DNA of 64,000 nt from Solimonas sp047605265 (GTDB taxonomy: Bacteria > Pseudomonadota > Gammaproteobacteria > Nevskiales > Nevskiaceae). Below the pieces are notes generated by a model. That model was given only the letters and a program-made list of their open reading frames with translations, did no database searches and had not been told where the DNA came from. This document shows positions 16,872 through 28,117 of this stretch, piece after piece. A program made the position numbers and the translations under genes. How positions within the stretch are numbered: position 1 is the first letter of the stretch; each line of letters begins with the position of its first letter. Location of the stretch: assembly GCA_047605265.1 (NCBI GenBank), contig JASGFY010000008.1:1-64000 (forward strand), in the 5' to 3' direction.

Positions 16872-17342
16872 ATGAACCTTAACGCTACTCTGCTCTTCCA
16901 GAGCATTGCGTTCCTGCTCTTCGTTGCGTTCACCTGGAAGTACGTCTGGCCGCCGATCCTCAAGGCCATGAACGACCGCCAGGCGCGCATCGCCGACGGC
17001 CTCGCGGCCGCCGAGAGGGGCGCGCGCGCCCTGCAGGACGCTTCGACCAAGAGCGAGGCAGCGCTGCATGCGGCCCGCGCGCAGGCGCAGGACATCCTCG
17101 CCGGTGCCAACAAGCAGGCCGCGCAGATCGTCGAGCAGGCCAAGGGCGCGGCGCAGACGGAAGCCGAGCGCATCGTCGCCCGCGCGCACGAAGAAGTGCA
17201 GCGCGAAGTCGCCCATGCCCGCGAAGAACTGCGCAAGCAGGTCGGCGAGCTGGCGGTGGCCGGTGCGGCGAAGATCCTCAAGCGCGAAATCGACACCCAG
17301 GCGCATGCCGACGTGCTGAACGAGCTCGCGGCGAAGATCTGA
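16872..17342 (+). CDS. atpF: ATP synthase F0 subunit b
   Basis: Subunit b is the peripheral stalk linking F0 to F1. The 156-residue protein matches E. coli length exactly. One N-terminal membrane span (MNLNATLLFQSIAFLLFVAF) is followed by KYVWPPILKAMNDRQARIADGL and a long Ala/Glu/Arg-rich helix that would form the b2 right-handed coiled coil. The C-terminus (LAVAGAAKILKREID) contacts delta. The gene begins 50 nt after atpE with AAGGGG upstream. Confidence 0.95.
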   Translation: MNLNATLLFQSIAFLLFVAFTWKYVWPPILKAMNDRQARIADGLAAAERGARALQDASTKSEAALHAARAQAQDILAGANKQAAQIVEQAKGAAQTEAERIVARAHEEVQREVAHAREELRKQVGELAVAGAAKILKREIDTQAHADVLNELAAKI

Positions 17343-17351
17343 GGCGCAGAC

Positions 17352-17915
17352 ATGGCGGCCAAACAGGCAGATTTCAGCACGACGGCGCATCCGTACGCGA
17401 AGGCGGTCTTCGAACTCGCGCGCGACGGCGGCGGCCCCGGCAACGGGGGCTTCAAGACTTGGAGCGATTCGTTGTACGCGATCGCCGCGCTGTTCGGCGA
17501 CGCCAGGATCGCTTCGCTTGCGACCGACCCGTCGCTGACGCGCACGGATCTGGCGGCGGCGTTGGCGCAGGCCCTGTCCGGCAAGCTGCCGAGCGAGGCC
17601 GTGTCGCTGGTGCGGCTCCTGGTCGAGAACGGCCGCCTGCCGGCGATCGGCGCGATCGCCGGGCAGTACGAGGCGCTGCGCGCCGAGGCCGAGCGTCGCG
17701 TCGAGGTCGAGATCACGTCGGCGGTGCCGGTCGATCCGGCGCAGCAGGACAAGCTCGCGACGGCGGTCAGGAAAAAGCTCGCGCGTGATGTCGCGATCAG
17801 CTGGAAGACCAACCCGGACCTGATCGGCGGTGCGGTGATCCGCGCCGGCGACCTGGTGATCGACGGCTCGGTGACGGGCGAACTCGAGCGGCTCAAGGCC
17901 GCCGTGGTGCAGTGA
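17352..17915 (+). CDS. atpH: ATP synthase F1 subunit delta
   Basis: Delta joins the top of the alpha3-beta3 hexamer to stalk subunit b. The 187-residue product starts 9 nt after atpF. It shows the family pattern ARPYAKAVFELA as TTAHPYAKAVFELARDG near the N-terminus. The C-terminal signature is WKTNPDLIGGAVIRAGDLVIDGS. A slightly longer Gly-rich insertion after the first helix (GGGPGNGGF) is the only unusual point. Confidence 0.93.
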   Translation: MAAKQADFSTTAHPYAKAVFELARDGGGPGNGGFKTWSDSLYAIAALFGDARIASLATDPSLTRTDLAAALAQALSGKLPSEAVSLVRLLVENGRLPAIGAIAGQYEALRAEAERRVEVEITSAVPVDPAQQDKLATAVRKKLARDVAISWKTNPDLIGGAVIRAGDLVIDGSVTGELERLKAAVVQ

Positions 17916-17945
17916 GACGGGCGCGTCAAAGCGCGAAAAATTTTT

Positions 17946-17959
17946 AGGAATCGGTTCCT
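17946..17959 (+). promoter_or_regulatory. Small hairpin covering the atpA ribosome-binding site
   Basis: AGGAA (17946-17950), TCGG, TTCCT (17955-17959) form a 5-bp stem immediately before the atpA ATG (17960). The left arm contains the only Shine-Dalgarno-like sequence. It is directly preceded by AAAAATTTTT (17936-17945). The stem is weak, so translation from atpH may open it. Confidence 0.4.
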
Positions 17960-19513
<1,554 letters not shown>

Positions 19514-19529
19514 GCACCGGAGCAAGACC

Positions 19530-20390
19530 GTGGCCGGCGCCAAGGAAATCCGCACTAAGATCAAGAGCGTCAAAAACACGCAGAAGATCACGCGTGCGAT
19601 GGAAAAGGTTGCGATGTCGAAAATGCGCAAGGCGCAGGATCGCATGGCTGCCGCCCGTCCGTACGCGGAGAAGCTGCGTCGCACGCTCGGCCACCTCGCG
19701 CAGGCCAAGCTCGAGGTCAAGCATCCGTACATGGTCGCGCGTGAGGTCAGGAAGGTCGCGTATCTCGTCGTGACGACCGACCGCGGCCTCTGCGGCGGCC
19801 TCAACATGAATGTGTTCCGCGCGACGATGCGCTCGATCCGTGAATGGCAGGCCAAGGGCGTCGAGGCCGAGTTTGCGCTGGTCGGCAACAAGGCGATCGC
19901 GTTCTTCAAGCGCGTCGGTGGCAAGGTGCTCGCGACGGCCTCGCAGCTCGGCGACCGTCCGACGCTCGATCAGCTCACGGGCGTCATCAAGGTACTGTCC
20001 GACGCGTATCGCGACGGCCAGGTCGATCGCGTCTACGTGGTCGGTAACCAGTTCGTCAACACGATGACGCAGAAGGCCGACGCCGTGCAGCTGCTGCCGG
20101 TGCAGCCGGGCGAGACCGAGGGCCTGCTGTCGAGCTGGGACTACATCTACGAACCCGACTCGCCCGAACTGCTCGACACCGTGCTGACGCGCTACGTCGA
20201 GTCGCAGGTCTACCAGACGGTCATCGAGAACGCGGCCTCCGAGCAGTCGGCGCGCATGGTGGCGATGAAGGCCGCAAGCGACAACGCCGGCAAGATCATC
20301 AACTCGCTGCAGCTGCAGTACAACAAGGCGCGTCAGGCGAGCATCACCAAGGAACTGGCGGAAATCGTCGGCGGCGCGGCTGCCGTTTAA
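19530..20390 (+). CDS. atpG: ATP synthase F1 subunit gamma
   Basis: Gamma is the central shaft. The 286-residue protein starts at GTG (AGKEIR-type opening, here AGAKEIRTKIKSVKNTQKIT) with CGGAG 8 nt upstream. The N-terminal helix motif ITRAMEKVAMSKMRKAQ and the C-terminal ARMVAMKAASDNAGKII are diagnostic. The middle contains the Rossmann-like VTTDRGLCGGLNMN. It lies 16 nt after atpA and 18 nt before atpD. Confidence 0.96.
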   Translation: MAGAKEIRTKIKSVKNTQKITRAMEKVAMSKMRKAQDRMAAARPYAEKLRRTLGHLAQAKLEVKHPYMVAREVRKVAYLVVTTDRGLCGGLNMNVFRATMRSIREWQAKGVEAEFALVGNKAIAFFKRVGGKVLATASQLGDRPTLDQLTGVIKVLSDAYRDGQVDRVYVVGNQFVNTMTQKADAVQLLPVQPGETEGLLSSWDYIYEPDSPELLDTVLTRYVESQVYQTVIENAASEQSARMVAMKAASDNAGKIINSLQLQYNKARQASITKELAEIVGGAAAV

Positions 20391-20408
20391 ATTTCAAGAG
20401 TAAGAACT

Positions 20409-21802
<1,394 letters not shown>

Positions 21803-21806
<4 letters not shown>

Positions 21807-21868
21807 TTCGCGAAGCGTGATCGGGCATTGCCGCCCATCACGAATCACCTATCACGGATCACGGAGTA
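21803..21868. repeat. Intergenic repeat (GTGATTCG family) between atpD and atpC
   Basis: GTGATTCG begins at 21803 and includes the atpD stop codon. It is followed by CGTGATCGGGC and then the opposite-strand version GCCCATCACGAATCAC (21832-21847), giving an imperfect hairpin. ATCACGGATCACGG ends the array. The same words occur after hslU at 56331-56370, also starting at the stop codon. Confidence 0.6.
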
Positions 21869-21872
21869 ACAC

Positions 21873-22295
21873 ATGCCACAACTCCACGTCGACATCGTTT
21901 CCGCCGAAGGCCACATCCACTCGGGCGAAGCCGAGATGGTGTTCGCGCCGGCGGAATTGGGCGAGGTCGGCATCGCGCCGCGTCACGCGCCGCTGCTGAC
22001 CCGCCTCAAGCCGGGCACGCTGCGCGTGAAGACGCCGGACGGCCAGACCCTGCCGTTTTTCGTCAGCGGCGGCATCCTCGAAGTGCAGCCGTACCTCGTC
22101 ACCGTGCTCGCCGATGCGGCGCTGCACAGCAAGGACGCCGACGAAGCCGCCGCATTGAAGGCCAGGACCGACGCCGAGCAGAAGCTCGCCGGTGCCCAGA
22201 CACAGACCGATCTCGCCAAGGCCCAGCTCGAACTGACCGAAGCGGCCGCCCGGCTCGAGTTCGTGCGCAAACTCAACGCGCTGAGCCATCACTGA
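21873..22295 (+). CDS. atpC: ATP synthase F1 subunit epsilon
   Basis: Epsilon regulates coupling and inhibits ATP hydrolysis. The 140-residue protein has the N-terminal beta-sandwich (LHVDIVSAEGHIHSGEAEMV, GELGI-type GEVGIAPRHAPLLTRLKPG) and a C-terminal two-helix inhibitory arm (DEAAALKARTDAEQKL to LEFVRKLNALSHH). Length matches E. coli (139). It is the last gene of the operon and is followed by a strong terminator 24 nt after the stop. Confidence 0.95.
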   Translation: MPQLHVDIVSAEGHIHSGEAEMVFAPAELGEVGIAPRHAPLLTRLKPGTLRVKTPDGQTLPFFVSGGILEVQPYLVTVLADAALHSKDADEAAALKARTDAEQKLAGAQTQTDLAKAQLELTEAAARLEFVRKLNALSHH

Positions 22296-22318
22296 AGTCT
22301 GTCGCACGATGCACGAGG

Positions 22319-22346
22319 AGGGCGCCGCAAGGCGCCCTTTGTCTTT
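22319..22346 (+). terminator. Intrinsic terminator of the atp operon
   Basis: GGGCGCC (22320-22326), a GCAA tetraloop and GGCGCCC (22331-22337), with an outer A-T pair, are followed by TTTGTCTTTT. The same stem-loop sequence ends the lipoprotein gene at 54269-54295. Confidence 0.9.
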
Positions 22347-22354
22347 TGACCGCG

Positions 22355-22372
22355 GATTACGCAGATTACGCA
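22355..22372. repeat. Tandem GATTACGCA repeat before glmU
   Basis: GATTACGCA is repeated twice (22355-22363, 22364-22372) inside ACCGCGG...GCGGATCGCCGCGG. This resembles the dispersed CGCGGATTACGC arrays found between genes in many gammaproteobacterial genomes. It lies in the glmU leader and probably contains no gene. Confidence 0.5.
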
Positions 22373-22441
22373 GAAAGCGGATCGCCGCGGTTTTTCGATC
22401 TGCGAAATCTTGCGTCGTCTGTGGTTAGAAAGAGCTTTCCG

Positions 22442-23824
22442 ATGCCTGCCCCACTGCACACCATCATCCTCGCCGCCGGCCAGGGCACGCGCATGAAGAG
22501 CGCGAAGCCCAAGGTGCTGCACGAGATCGGCGGCAAGGCCATGCTCGGCCACGTCATCGACACGGCACACGAGCTCGGCGCCGCGGGTATTCATGTCGTC
22601 GTCGGCCACGGCGCCGCGCGGGTGCGCGAATGGGCGGCGGCGCAGTACGGCGAAGGTGCCGTGCAGTGGGCGGAACAGCGCGAGCAGAAAGGCACTGCGC
22701 ACGCCGTGCAGCAGGCGATGCCGCAGATTCCCGATGCCGCGCAGGTGCTCGTGCTGTACGGCGACGTGCCGCTGGTCCCGGCCGGCACGCTGCGGGAGCT
22801 CGTCGCCACCGGCGCCAGGACGCTGGCCGTCGCCACGGTCGAACTGGCCGAACCGTTCGGCTACGGCCGCATCGTCCGCGATCGCGGCGGGCGCGTGACC
22901 GGCATCGTCGAGGAAAAGGACGCCACGGCACGGCAGCGCCTGATCCGCGAGGTCAACACCGGCCTGCTCAGCGCGCCCGCGAAAAAGCTGCGCGGCTGGC
23001 TCGCCAGGGTGAAGAACCGCAATGCCAAGGGCGAGTACTACCTGACCGACGTCGTTGCGATGGCGGCGAAGGGTGGCCTCAAGGTCGCGACCGTCGGCGC
23101 GAGCGCGGCCGACGTCGAAGGCGCCAACGACCGCGCGCAGCTCGCACGTCTCGAGCGCGTGCTGCAGCAGCGCCGCGCGGCTGACTTGATGCAGGCTGGC
23201 GTTGCGCTGCGCGATCCGGCGCGCTTCGATCTGCGCGGCACGCTGAAATGCGGCCGCGACGTGACGATCGACGTCGGTTGCGTGTTTGAAGGGGAAGTCG
23301 AACTTGGCGACGGCGTGACGCTCGGCCCGTACTGCGTGCTGCGCGACGTGAAGCTCGGTGCCGGCACGATCGTCCATGCGCATTCGGTGCTCGACGGCTG
23401 CGCGGCGGAGGCGGACTGCGTGATCGGTCCGTTCGCGCGCGTGCGGCCGACGACGCAGTTGGCGACCGGCAGCCACGTCGGCAACTTCGTCGAGGTGAAG
23501 AACGCGACGCTCGGCGCCGCGACCAAGGCGAATCATCTGGCCTACGTCGGCGATGCGCGGATCGGCGCGCGCACCAACATCGGCGCCGGCGTCATCACCT
23601 GCAATTACGACGGCGTCAGCAAGCACCGCACGCTGATCGGCGACGATGTCTTCGTCGGCTCGGATACGCAGCTGATCGCGCCGGTGACGGTGCACGACGG
23701 TGCGACGATCGGCGCCGGCTCGACGATCACGCGCGACGTGCCCGCCGGCGGCCTGACGATCGCGCGCGCCAGAGAACAGAAGACGCTGTCGAACTGGCAG
23801 CGGCCGAAGAAGCCGCCGAAGTAG
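22442..23824 (+). CDS. glmU: Bifunctional GlmU: GlcN-1-P acetyltransferase / GlcNAc-1-P uridyltransferase
   Basis: GlmU makes UDP-N-acetylglucosamine, the precursor of peptidoglycan and LPS. The 460-residue protein has the N-terminal pyrophosphorylase signature IILAAGQGTRMKSAKPKVLH with VLYGDVPL. The C-terminal left-handed beta-helix has acetyltransferase residues in GPFARVRP, FVEVKNATLG, NHLAYVGDA and NIGAGVITCNYDG. An in-frame extension to 22346 only encodes the GATTACGCA repeat, so 22442 is the start. glmS, normally adjacent, lies 2.4 kb downstream past three opposite-strand genes. Confidence 0.96.
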   Translation: MPAPLHTIILAAGQGTRMKSAKPKVLHEIGGKAMLGHVIDTAHELGAAGIHVVVGHGAARVREWAAAQYGEGAVQWAEQREQKGTAHAVQQAMPQIPDAAQVLVLYGDVPLVPAGTLRELVATGARTLAVATVELAEPFGYGRIVRDRGGRVTGIVEEKDATARQRLIREVNTGLLSAPAKKLRGWLARVKNRNAKGEYYLTDVVAMAAKGGLKVATVGASAADVEGANDRAQLARLERVLQQRRAADLMQAGVALRDPARFDLRGTLKCGRDVTIDVGCVFEGEVELGDGVTLGPYCVLRDVKLGAGTIVHAHSVLDGCAAEADCVIGPFARVRPTTQLATGSHVGNFVEVKNATLGAATKANHLAYVGDARIGARTNIGAGVITCNYDGVSKHRTLIGDDVFVGSDTQLIAPVTVHDGATIGAGSTITRDVPAGGLTIARAREQKTLSNWQRPKKPPK

Positions 23825-23870
23825 GCGGCGCGGTCCGCCGTGCCCTGCGTGCCGGGGCGGGACGGGCAGC

Positions 23871-24341
23871 CTACGGTTTGTCGCCTTGCGGTGCAGTGGT
23901 CGCCGGCGACTTCTCATTCGGCACCGCCGCGGGCCGCGCGTCCGCGCCCATGCCCTTGCGCAGTTCGCGGCCCACGGCCTTGTTGAGCGCACCGAGTGCG
24001 CCGTAGATGCCTTCGCTGATCGCGTCATGGACTTGACGCACGGCGCGCGTCGGAGCCGCAGTCGGCGGGATCGCCTCGAGGATCGAGAACGGGATGTCGG
24101 CGATGCCCAGGTGCACGGCCTTGACCATCGATACGCCGGTGTCGGCCGCATGCTCGATGAGTTCCTGCCCGTCGCGCCAGCTCGCCAGCGCGGCGAGGCG
24201 CTCGCCCTGCTCTCGGCCGCGCGCTTCGGCAGCGGACAGTGCCTGCTCGATCGCCGCCAGCCGGCGCCGCAGCTTCCAGGCGAGCGCGACGGCGGCGAGC
24301 GCGGCGATCAACAGCGCGGCGAGTGCGAGTTCACGCCACAT
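23871..24341 (-). CDS. Small membrane-anchored protein of unknown function
   Basis: The 156-residue product starts with one transmembrane segment (LALAALLIAALAAVALAWKL), then a probable coiled coil (RRLAAIEQALSAAEARGREQGERLAALA) and a conserved-looking region IEHAADTGVSMVKAVHLGIADIPFSILEAI. The tail is Ala/Pro-rich. I do not recognise a family. Its first 11 nt overlap the end of the gene at 24331-24666, so the two are cotranscribed and may act together at the inner membrane. Confidence 0.7.
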   Translation of the reverse strand: MWRELALAALLIAALAAVALAWKLRRRLAAIEQALSAAEARGREQGERLAALASWRDGQELIEHAADTGVSMVKAVHLGIADIPFSILEAIPPTAAPTRAVRQVHDAISEGIYGALGALNKAVGRELRKGMGADARPAAVPNEKSPATTAPQGDKP

Positions 24342-24666
24342 GGCAGATCTGCACGCGGGCGTTCACGCCGTGCTTGGCGATTTCTTCCCGGAGGATTTCG
24401 CTGGTCGTCTGGTAGACGATGCGCTCGATCACGCGCGGTACGAACTTGGCACCGATCGCCGCAATCGCCACGCGGCTGGCGGCCAGCTCGAAGGGGTTGA
24501 GAATCTCGACGGTGATCAGCGGTCGCGGCGTGCCATCCGGCGGCAGGGCGGCGGCGAGGCTGGCTCGCGCCTGCAAGGCGTGCAGACGGCGCTGGAGCTG
24601 TAACAGCAGAGCGAGCACCGCGAGCAGCGCAAAGCCGATCGCGGCAACCATCATCCATGGCAGCAT
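24331..24666 (-). CDS. Small membrane-anchored protein of unknown function
   Basis: The 111-residue protein opens with a membrane span (MVAAIGFALLAVLALLLQLQ), followed by a short basic helix and a soluble part: PRPLITVEILNPFELAASRV, and KFVPRVIERIVYQTTSEILREEIAKHGVNARVQI. The architecture parallels its overlapping downstream partner (membrane helix plus cytoplasmic amphipathic helices). I do not recognise a named family. It is the first gene of a minus-strand pair lying between glmU and the flippase gene. Confidence 0.7.
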   Translation of the reverse strand: MLPWMMVAAIGFALLAVLALLLQLQRRLHALQARASLAAALPPDGTPRPLITVEILNPFELAASRVAIAAIGAKFVPRVIERIVYQTTSEILREEIAKHGVNARVQICHVA

Positions 24667-24768
24667 CCCGCTTCTCCCTTTCGTTGCGGCCCCGGCGGCC
24701 GCTGCGCCTACGATATGCGCTCGCCGCGCCGCGCTCCAGCGCGCTGCCGCGGACCGGACTTCCGCGCT

Positions 24769-26085
24769 TCAATGCGCGCCGGCCATCCGCGGCGGCGGCC
24801 GCAGCGCCGACCACAGGCCGAGCGCGACCGCCACCGCGTGGCTGGCGGCGAGGCCGATGGCGGCGCCGAACGCTTCGAATCGCGGCACCAGCGCCAGCGT
24901 CACGAGCACGGCGGTGATCGCCGCGGCATTGAGGATGTGACGCGCGCTGCCGGCGTTCCAGTTCGCGGCGTGGAAGCGGAACAGCGGACGGCCGAGCGTG
25001 GCGAGGGTCTCGGAGACGATCAGCGCGATGTAGACGGCGATCGCCACGCGGTACGACGGCCCGTACTGGTCGAGGGCCCAGCCGGAGCTGGCGATCAGCG
25101 CCGCCGCCAGGATGGCGCAGGCGAGCGAGAGGCCGCTCATCGTCAGCCACAGCTCCGCGCGCCGGCGTTCGCCGCTGTACTGCCGCCGCTGGCGCAGGAG
25201 GCGCGGCGCGACGACGAGGGCGATGACCGGGGTCAGATAGAGAATGACCTGCGCCGAGCGCGTGCTGATCGCGAACAGCGCCATCTGGCTCGCCGGCACC
25301 AGCACGACCAGCAGGCAGAGCGGCGCCCACAGCATGGTCGCGTTGGCGAAGCCGACGGGAGCGCCGTTGTTGATCTCGGCGTCGATCGCCGTCCACGCCG
25401 CGCGCCGTGCGTCGGTCTGCGGCGCCTGCGCGTCCGGAGCGCCGAACACCAGGCGCGCGCAACAGTGCGCGATCAGCGCGCCGAGGAGACTGCCGCCGAA
25501 GAAGATCCACGAAAACAGCGCGAGCGGCGGATCCGGCGGCGCCAGCAGGACGGCCACCAGGATCGCCGCGTTCATCGCGTAGGCGCTGCAGACCAGGCTC
25601 ATCAGATAGCGGTTGGCGGCGCGCAGCGCGCCGCCGATCATCTGTGCGTAGCCCGCCAGCGGCAGCGCCAGCACGAACGGGACGAAAGTCTGCAGGTAGG
25701 GATGCAGGTACTGCGACATCACGTCGAGGTCGGCGGCGATCACCAGCAGTACGGCGCAGATCAGGCAGCAGCGCTTCATGAAGCGCGCGCTCAGCGTGCG
25801 CAGCATCTCGGCATTGCCGACGCCGGTCTGCCGGCCGAGGCCGGCGACGATATGGCGGCCGAGATAGACGTCGAACTTGGCGCGCATGAAGGCGGCGCCG
25901 GCGATCGTCACGACGAAGCCTTCGAAGAACAGGCCGGTCTCGAACAGCGTCAGGGTCCGTGCGATCGCCAGCGTCGCGGCGATCTGCAGGACCACGCCAA
26001 AGGCGCGAAAGACCGTATCGGCGGCCTTGTGCTGCGCGTGGGGCATGGCCTCGTCCCCGCCTGCCGGTGTCGTCGTCGCGTTCAT
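24769..26085 (-). CDS. Polysaccharide flippase-like membrane protein (MOP/Wzx superfamily)
   Basis: The 438-residue protein has about 12 hydrophobic segments and the general layout of Wzx/MATE-type lipid-linked-oligosaccharide flippases, including an N-terminal amphipathic KAADTVFRAFGVVLQIAATL and long loops with few charges. No glycosyltransferase or polymerase gene lies nearby, so a full O-antigen or capsule locus is absent. It sits between glmU and glmS, which supply UDP-GlcNAc, so a cell-surface glycan role fits; the substrate is unknown. Assignment is by topology and weak motif resemblance. Confidence 0.65.
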   Translation of the reverse strand: MNATTTPAGGDEAMPHAQHKAADTVFRAFGVVLQIAATLAIARTLTLFETGLFFEGFVVTIAGAAFMRAKFDVYLGRHIVAGLGRQTGVGNAEMLRTLSARFMKRCCLICAVLLVIAADLDVMSQYLHPYLQTFVPFVLALPLAGYAQMIGGALRAANRYLMSLVCSAYAMNAAILVAVLLAPPDPPLALFSWIFFGGSLLGALIAHCCARLVFGAPDAQAPQTDARRAAWTAIDAEINNGAPVGFANATMLWAPLCLLVVLVPASQMALFAISTRSAQVILYLTPVIALVVAPRLLRQRRQYSGERRRAELWLTMSGLSLACAILAAALIASSGWALDQYGPSYRVAIAVYIALIVSETLATLGRPLFRFHAANWNAGSARHILNAAAITAVLVTLALVPRFEAFGAAIGLAASHAVAVALGLWSALRPPPRMAGAH

Positions 26086-26131
26086 TGCGCCTCTCCTGCC
26101 TCGTCTGTTCGACGGCTGGCGGATCTGTAGT

Positions 26132-26145
26132 CAACAGCACTGTTG
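26132..26145. promoter_or_regulatory. Palindrome CAACAG-CA-CTGTTG in the flippase/glmS divergent region
   Basis: A perfect 6-bp inverted repeat with a 2-nt centre lies 46 nt upstream of the flippase ATG (26085, minus strand) and 133 nt before glmS. The spacing would suit a repressor site for the flippase. A TAAAAT at 26242-26247 may be the glmS -10. Neither has further support. Confidence 0.3.
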
Positions 26146-26278
26146 TCGTCCAGCCCGGACGCACTTTGACACGATTTGCAGTGGCGGCGGTAGCGGATCC
26201 CGCGGCCGCCCGCCCGGGCGCGGAGCGTCCGCGACTCCCGGTAAAATCGCCGCTTACGCCAGTTTTACGGACCCATTC

Positions 26279-28117
26279 ATGTGCGGAATCGTCGGCGCCA
26301 TCGCGGCGCGTGATGTCAGCTCCATCCTCATCGAGGGCTTGCGCCGCCTCGAATACCGCGGCTACGACTCGACCGGCGTCGCGCTGGTCGACGCGCGCGA
26401 CGGCCTGCAGCTGCGGCGCGCGGTCGGCAAGGTCGCGCGCCTGGAGGACAAGCTGCGGGCGCAGCCGGCCAGCGGCCCGCTCGGCCTCGCCCATTCGCGC
26501 TGGGCGACGCACGGCGGCGTCACCGAGGCCAACGCCCACCCGCACGTCTCCGGCGACCGCATCGCGCTGATCCACAACGGCATCATCGAGAACTACGTCG
26601 AGCTGAAGAGCGAGCTGATCGGCAAGGGCTATGCGTTCGCGTCGGAAACCGACACCGAGGTCGTCGCGCACCTGATCCACGATTACGTCCTGCACGGCAA
26701 CGATCTGACGGCTTCCGTGCGCAAGGCGGTGCGCCGCCTGAAGGGGGCCTACGCCATCGTCGTGTTCGACGCGCAGCAGCCGGACCGCATCTGCGTCGCG
26801 CGCATCGCCAGCCCGCTGGTCATCGGCCTCGGACGGGGCGGCGAGAACTTCGTCGCCTCCGACGTGCAGGCGCTGCTGCCGGAGACGCGCCGCTTCCAGT
26901 TCCTCGAGGAAGGCGACGTGGCCGACATCCGCCGCGACCGCGTGACGATCTGGGACGCCACCGGCGCCGTCGTCGAGCGCAAGGTGCACGAGTCCTCGCT
27001 GTCGGCCGACGCCGTCGAGCGCGGCGAGTACGCGCACTACATGCTCAAGGAAATCTACGAGCAGCCGCGCGCGCTCGCCGACACGCTGTCCGAGCGTCTC
27101 GTCGGCGATCGCGTGCTCGAAGCCGCGCTCGGCCCGCGCGCCGCGCAGATCCTGCCGCAAGTGCAGAGCGTGCACATCGTCGCCTGCGGGACGAGCTATC
27201 ACGCCGGCCTCGTCGCGCGGTACTACCTTGAACAGGGCACGCGCATCCCGTGCACGGTCGAGGTCGCCAGCGAATACCGCTACCGCGATCCGGTCGTGCT
27301 CCCGGGCACCCTGTTCCTCGCGATCTCGCAATCGGGAGAAACCGCCGATACGCTCGCCGCGCTGCGCGAGGCGGCCAGGCTCGGCTACGTCGCCACCTGC
27401 GCGATCTGCAACGTGCCGGAATCGTCGCTGGTGCGCGAAGCCGATCTGGCGCTGATGACGCGCGCCGGCCCGGAGATCGGCGTCGCCTCGACCAAGGCGT
27501 TCACCACGCAGCTCGCCGCGCTGGGCATGCTCGGCCTCGCCATCGCGCAGCGCAAGGGCTTCGATCGCCGCACGATCGCGCAATACGCCCGGCAGATGGC
27601 GCAGGTGCCGGAGCTCGTCGAGCACACGCTCAAGCTCGACGCGCAGATCAAGGAATGGGCGAAGCAGTTCGCCGACAAGCATCACGCTCTATTCCTCGGT
27701 CGCGGCCCGAGTTTCCCGGTCGCCCTCGAAGGCGCGCTCAAGCTCAAGGAAATCTCGTATATCCACGCCGAGGCCTACGCCGCCGGCGAGCTCAAGCACG
27801 GTCCGCTGGCGCTGGTCGACGCCGACATGCCGGTCGTCGCCGTCGCGCCGAACAACGCGCTGCTCGAAAAGCTGAAATCGAACCTGCAGGAAGTCCGCGC
27901 GCGCGGCGGCCGGCTGTTCGTGTTCGCCGATCCGGACAGCGGCATCGAGCCGGCCGACGGCGTCGAAGTGATGACGATGCCCGATCACATCGAAGCGCTG
28001 CAGGCGCCGCTGGTCTACACCATTCCGCTGCAACTGCTCGCGTACCACGTCGCGGTGCTGCGCGGCACCGACGTCGATCAGCCGCGCAATCTGGCGAAGT
28101 CGGTGACGGTGGAGTAG
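26279..28117 (+). CDS. glmS: Glutamine-fructose-6-phosphate aminotransferase GlmS
   Basis: GlmS converts fructose-6-phosphate and glutamine into glucosamine-6-phosphate, the entry step of amino-sugar synthesis. The 612-residue protein begins MCGIVGAIAARDV, exposing the catalytic Cys after Met removal. The glutaminase domain has RLEYRGYDSTGVAL and HSRWATHG. Two SIS isomerase domains follow (VACGTSYHAG, AISQSGETADTL, STKAFTTQ), and the C-terminus DQPRNLAKSVTVE is diagnostic. It supplies GlmU through GlmM. The 277-nt stretch after it (28118-28394) contains no gene that I can support. Confidence 0.97.
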   Translation: MCGIVGAIAARDVSSILIEGLRRLEYRGYDSTGVALVDARDGLQLRRAVGKVARLEDKLRAQPASGPLGLAHSRWATHGGVTEANAHPHVSGDRIALIHNGIIENYVELKSELIGKGYAFASETDTEVVAHLIHDYVLHGNDLTASVRKAVRRLKGAYAIVVFDAQQPDRICVARIASPLVIGLGRGGENFVASDVQALLPETRRFQFLEEGDVADIRRDRVTIWDATGAVVERKVHESSLSADAVERGEYAHYMLKEIYEQPRALADTLSERLVGDRVLEAALGPRAAQILPQVQSVHIVACGTSYHAGLVARYYLEQGTRIPCTVEVASEYRYRDPVVLPGTLFLAISQSGETADTLAALREAARLGYVATCAICNVPESSLVREADLALMTRAGPEIGVASTKAFTTQLAALGMLGLAIAQRKGFDRRTIAQYARQMAQVPELVEHTLKLDAQIKEWAKQFADKHHALFLGRGPSFPVALEGALKLKEISYIHAEAYAAGELKHGPLALVDADMPVVAVAPNNALLEKLKSNLQEVRARGGRLFVFADPDSGIEPADGVEVMTMPDHIEALQAPLVYTIPLQLLAYHVAVLRGTDVDQPRNLAKSVTVE

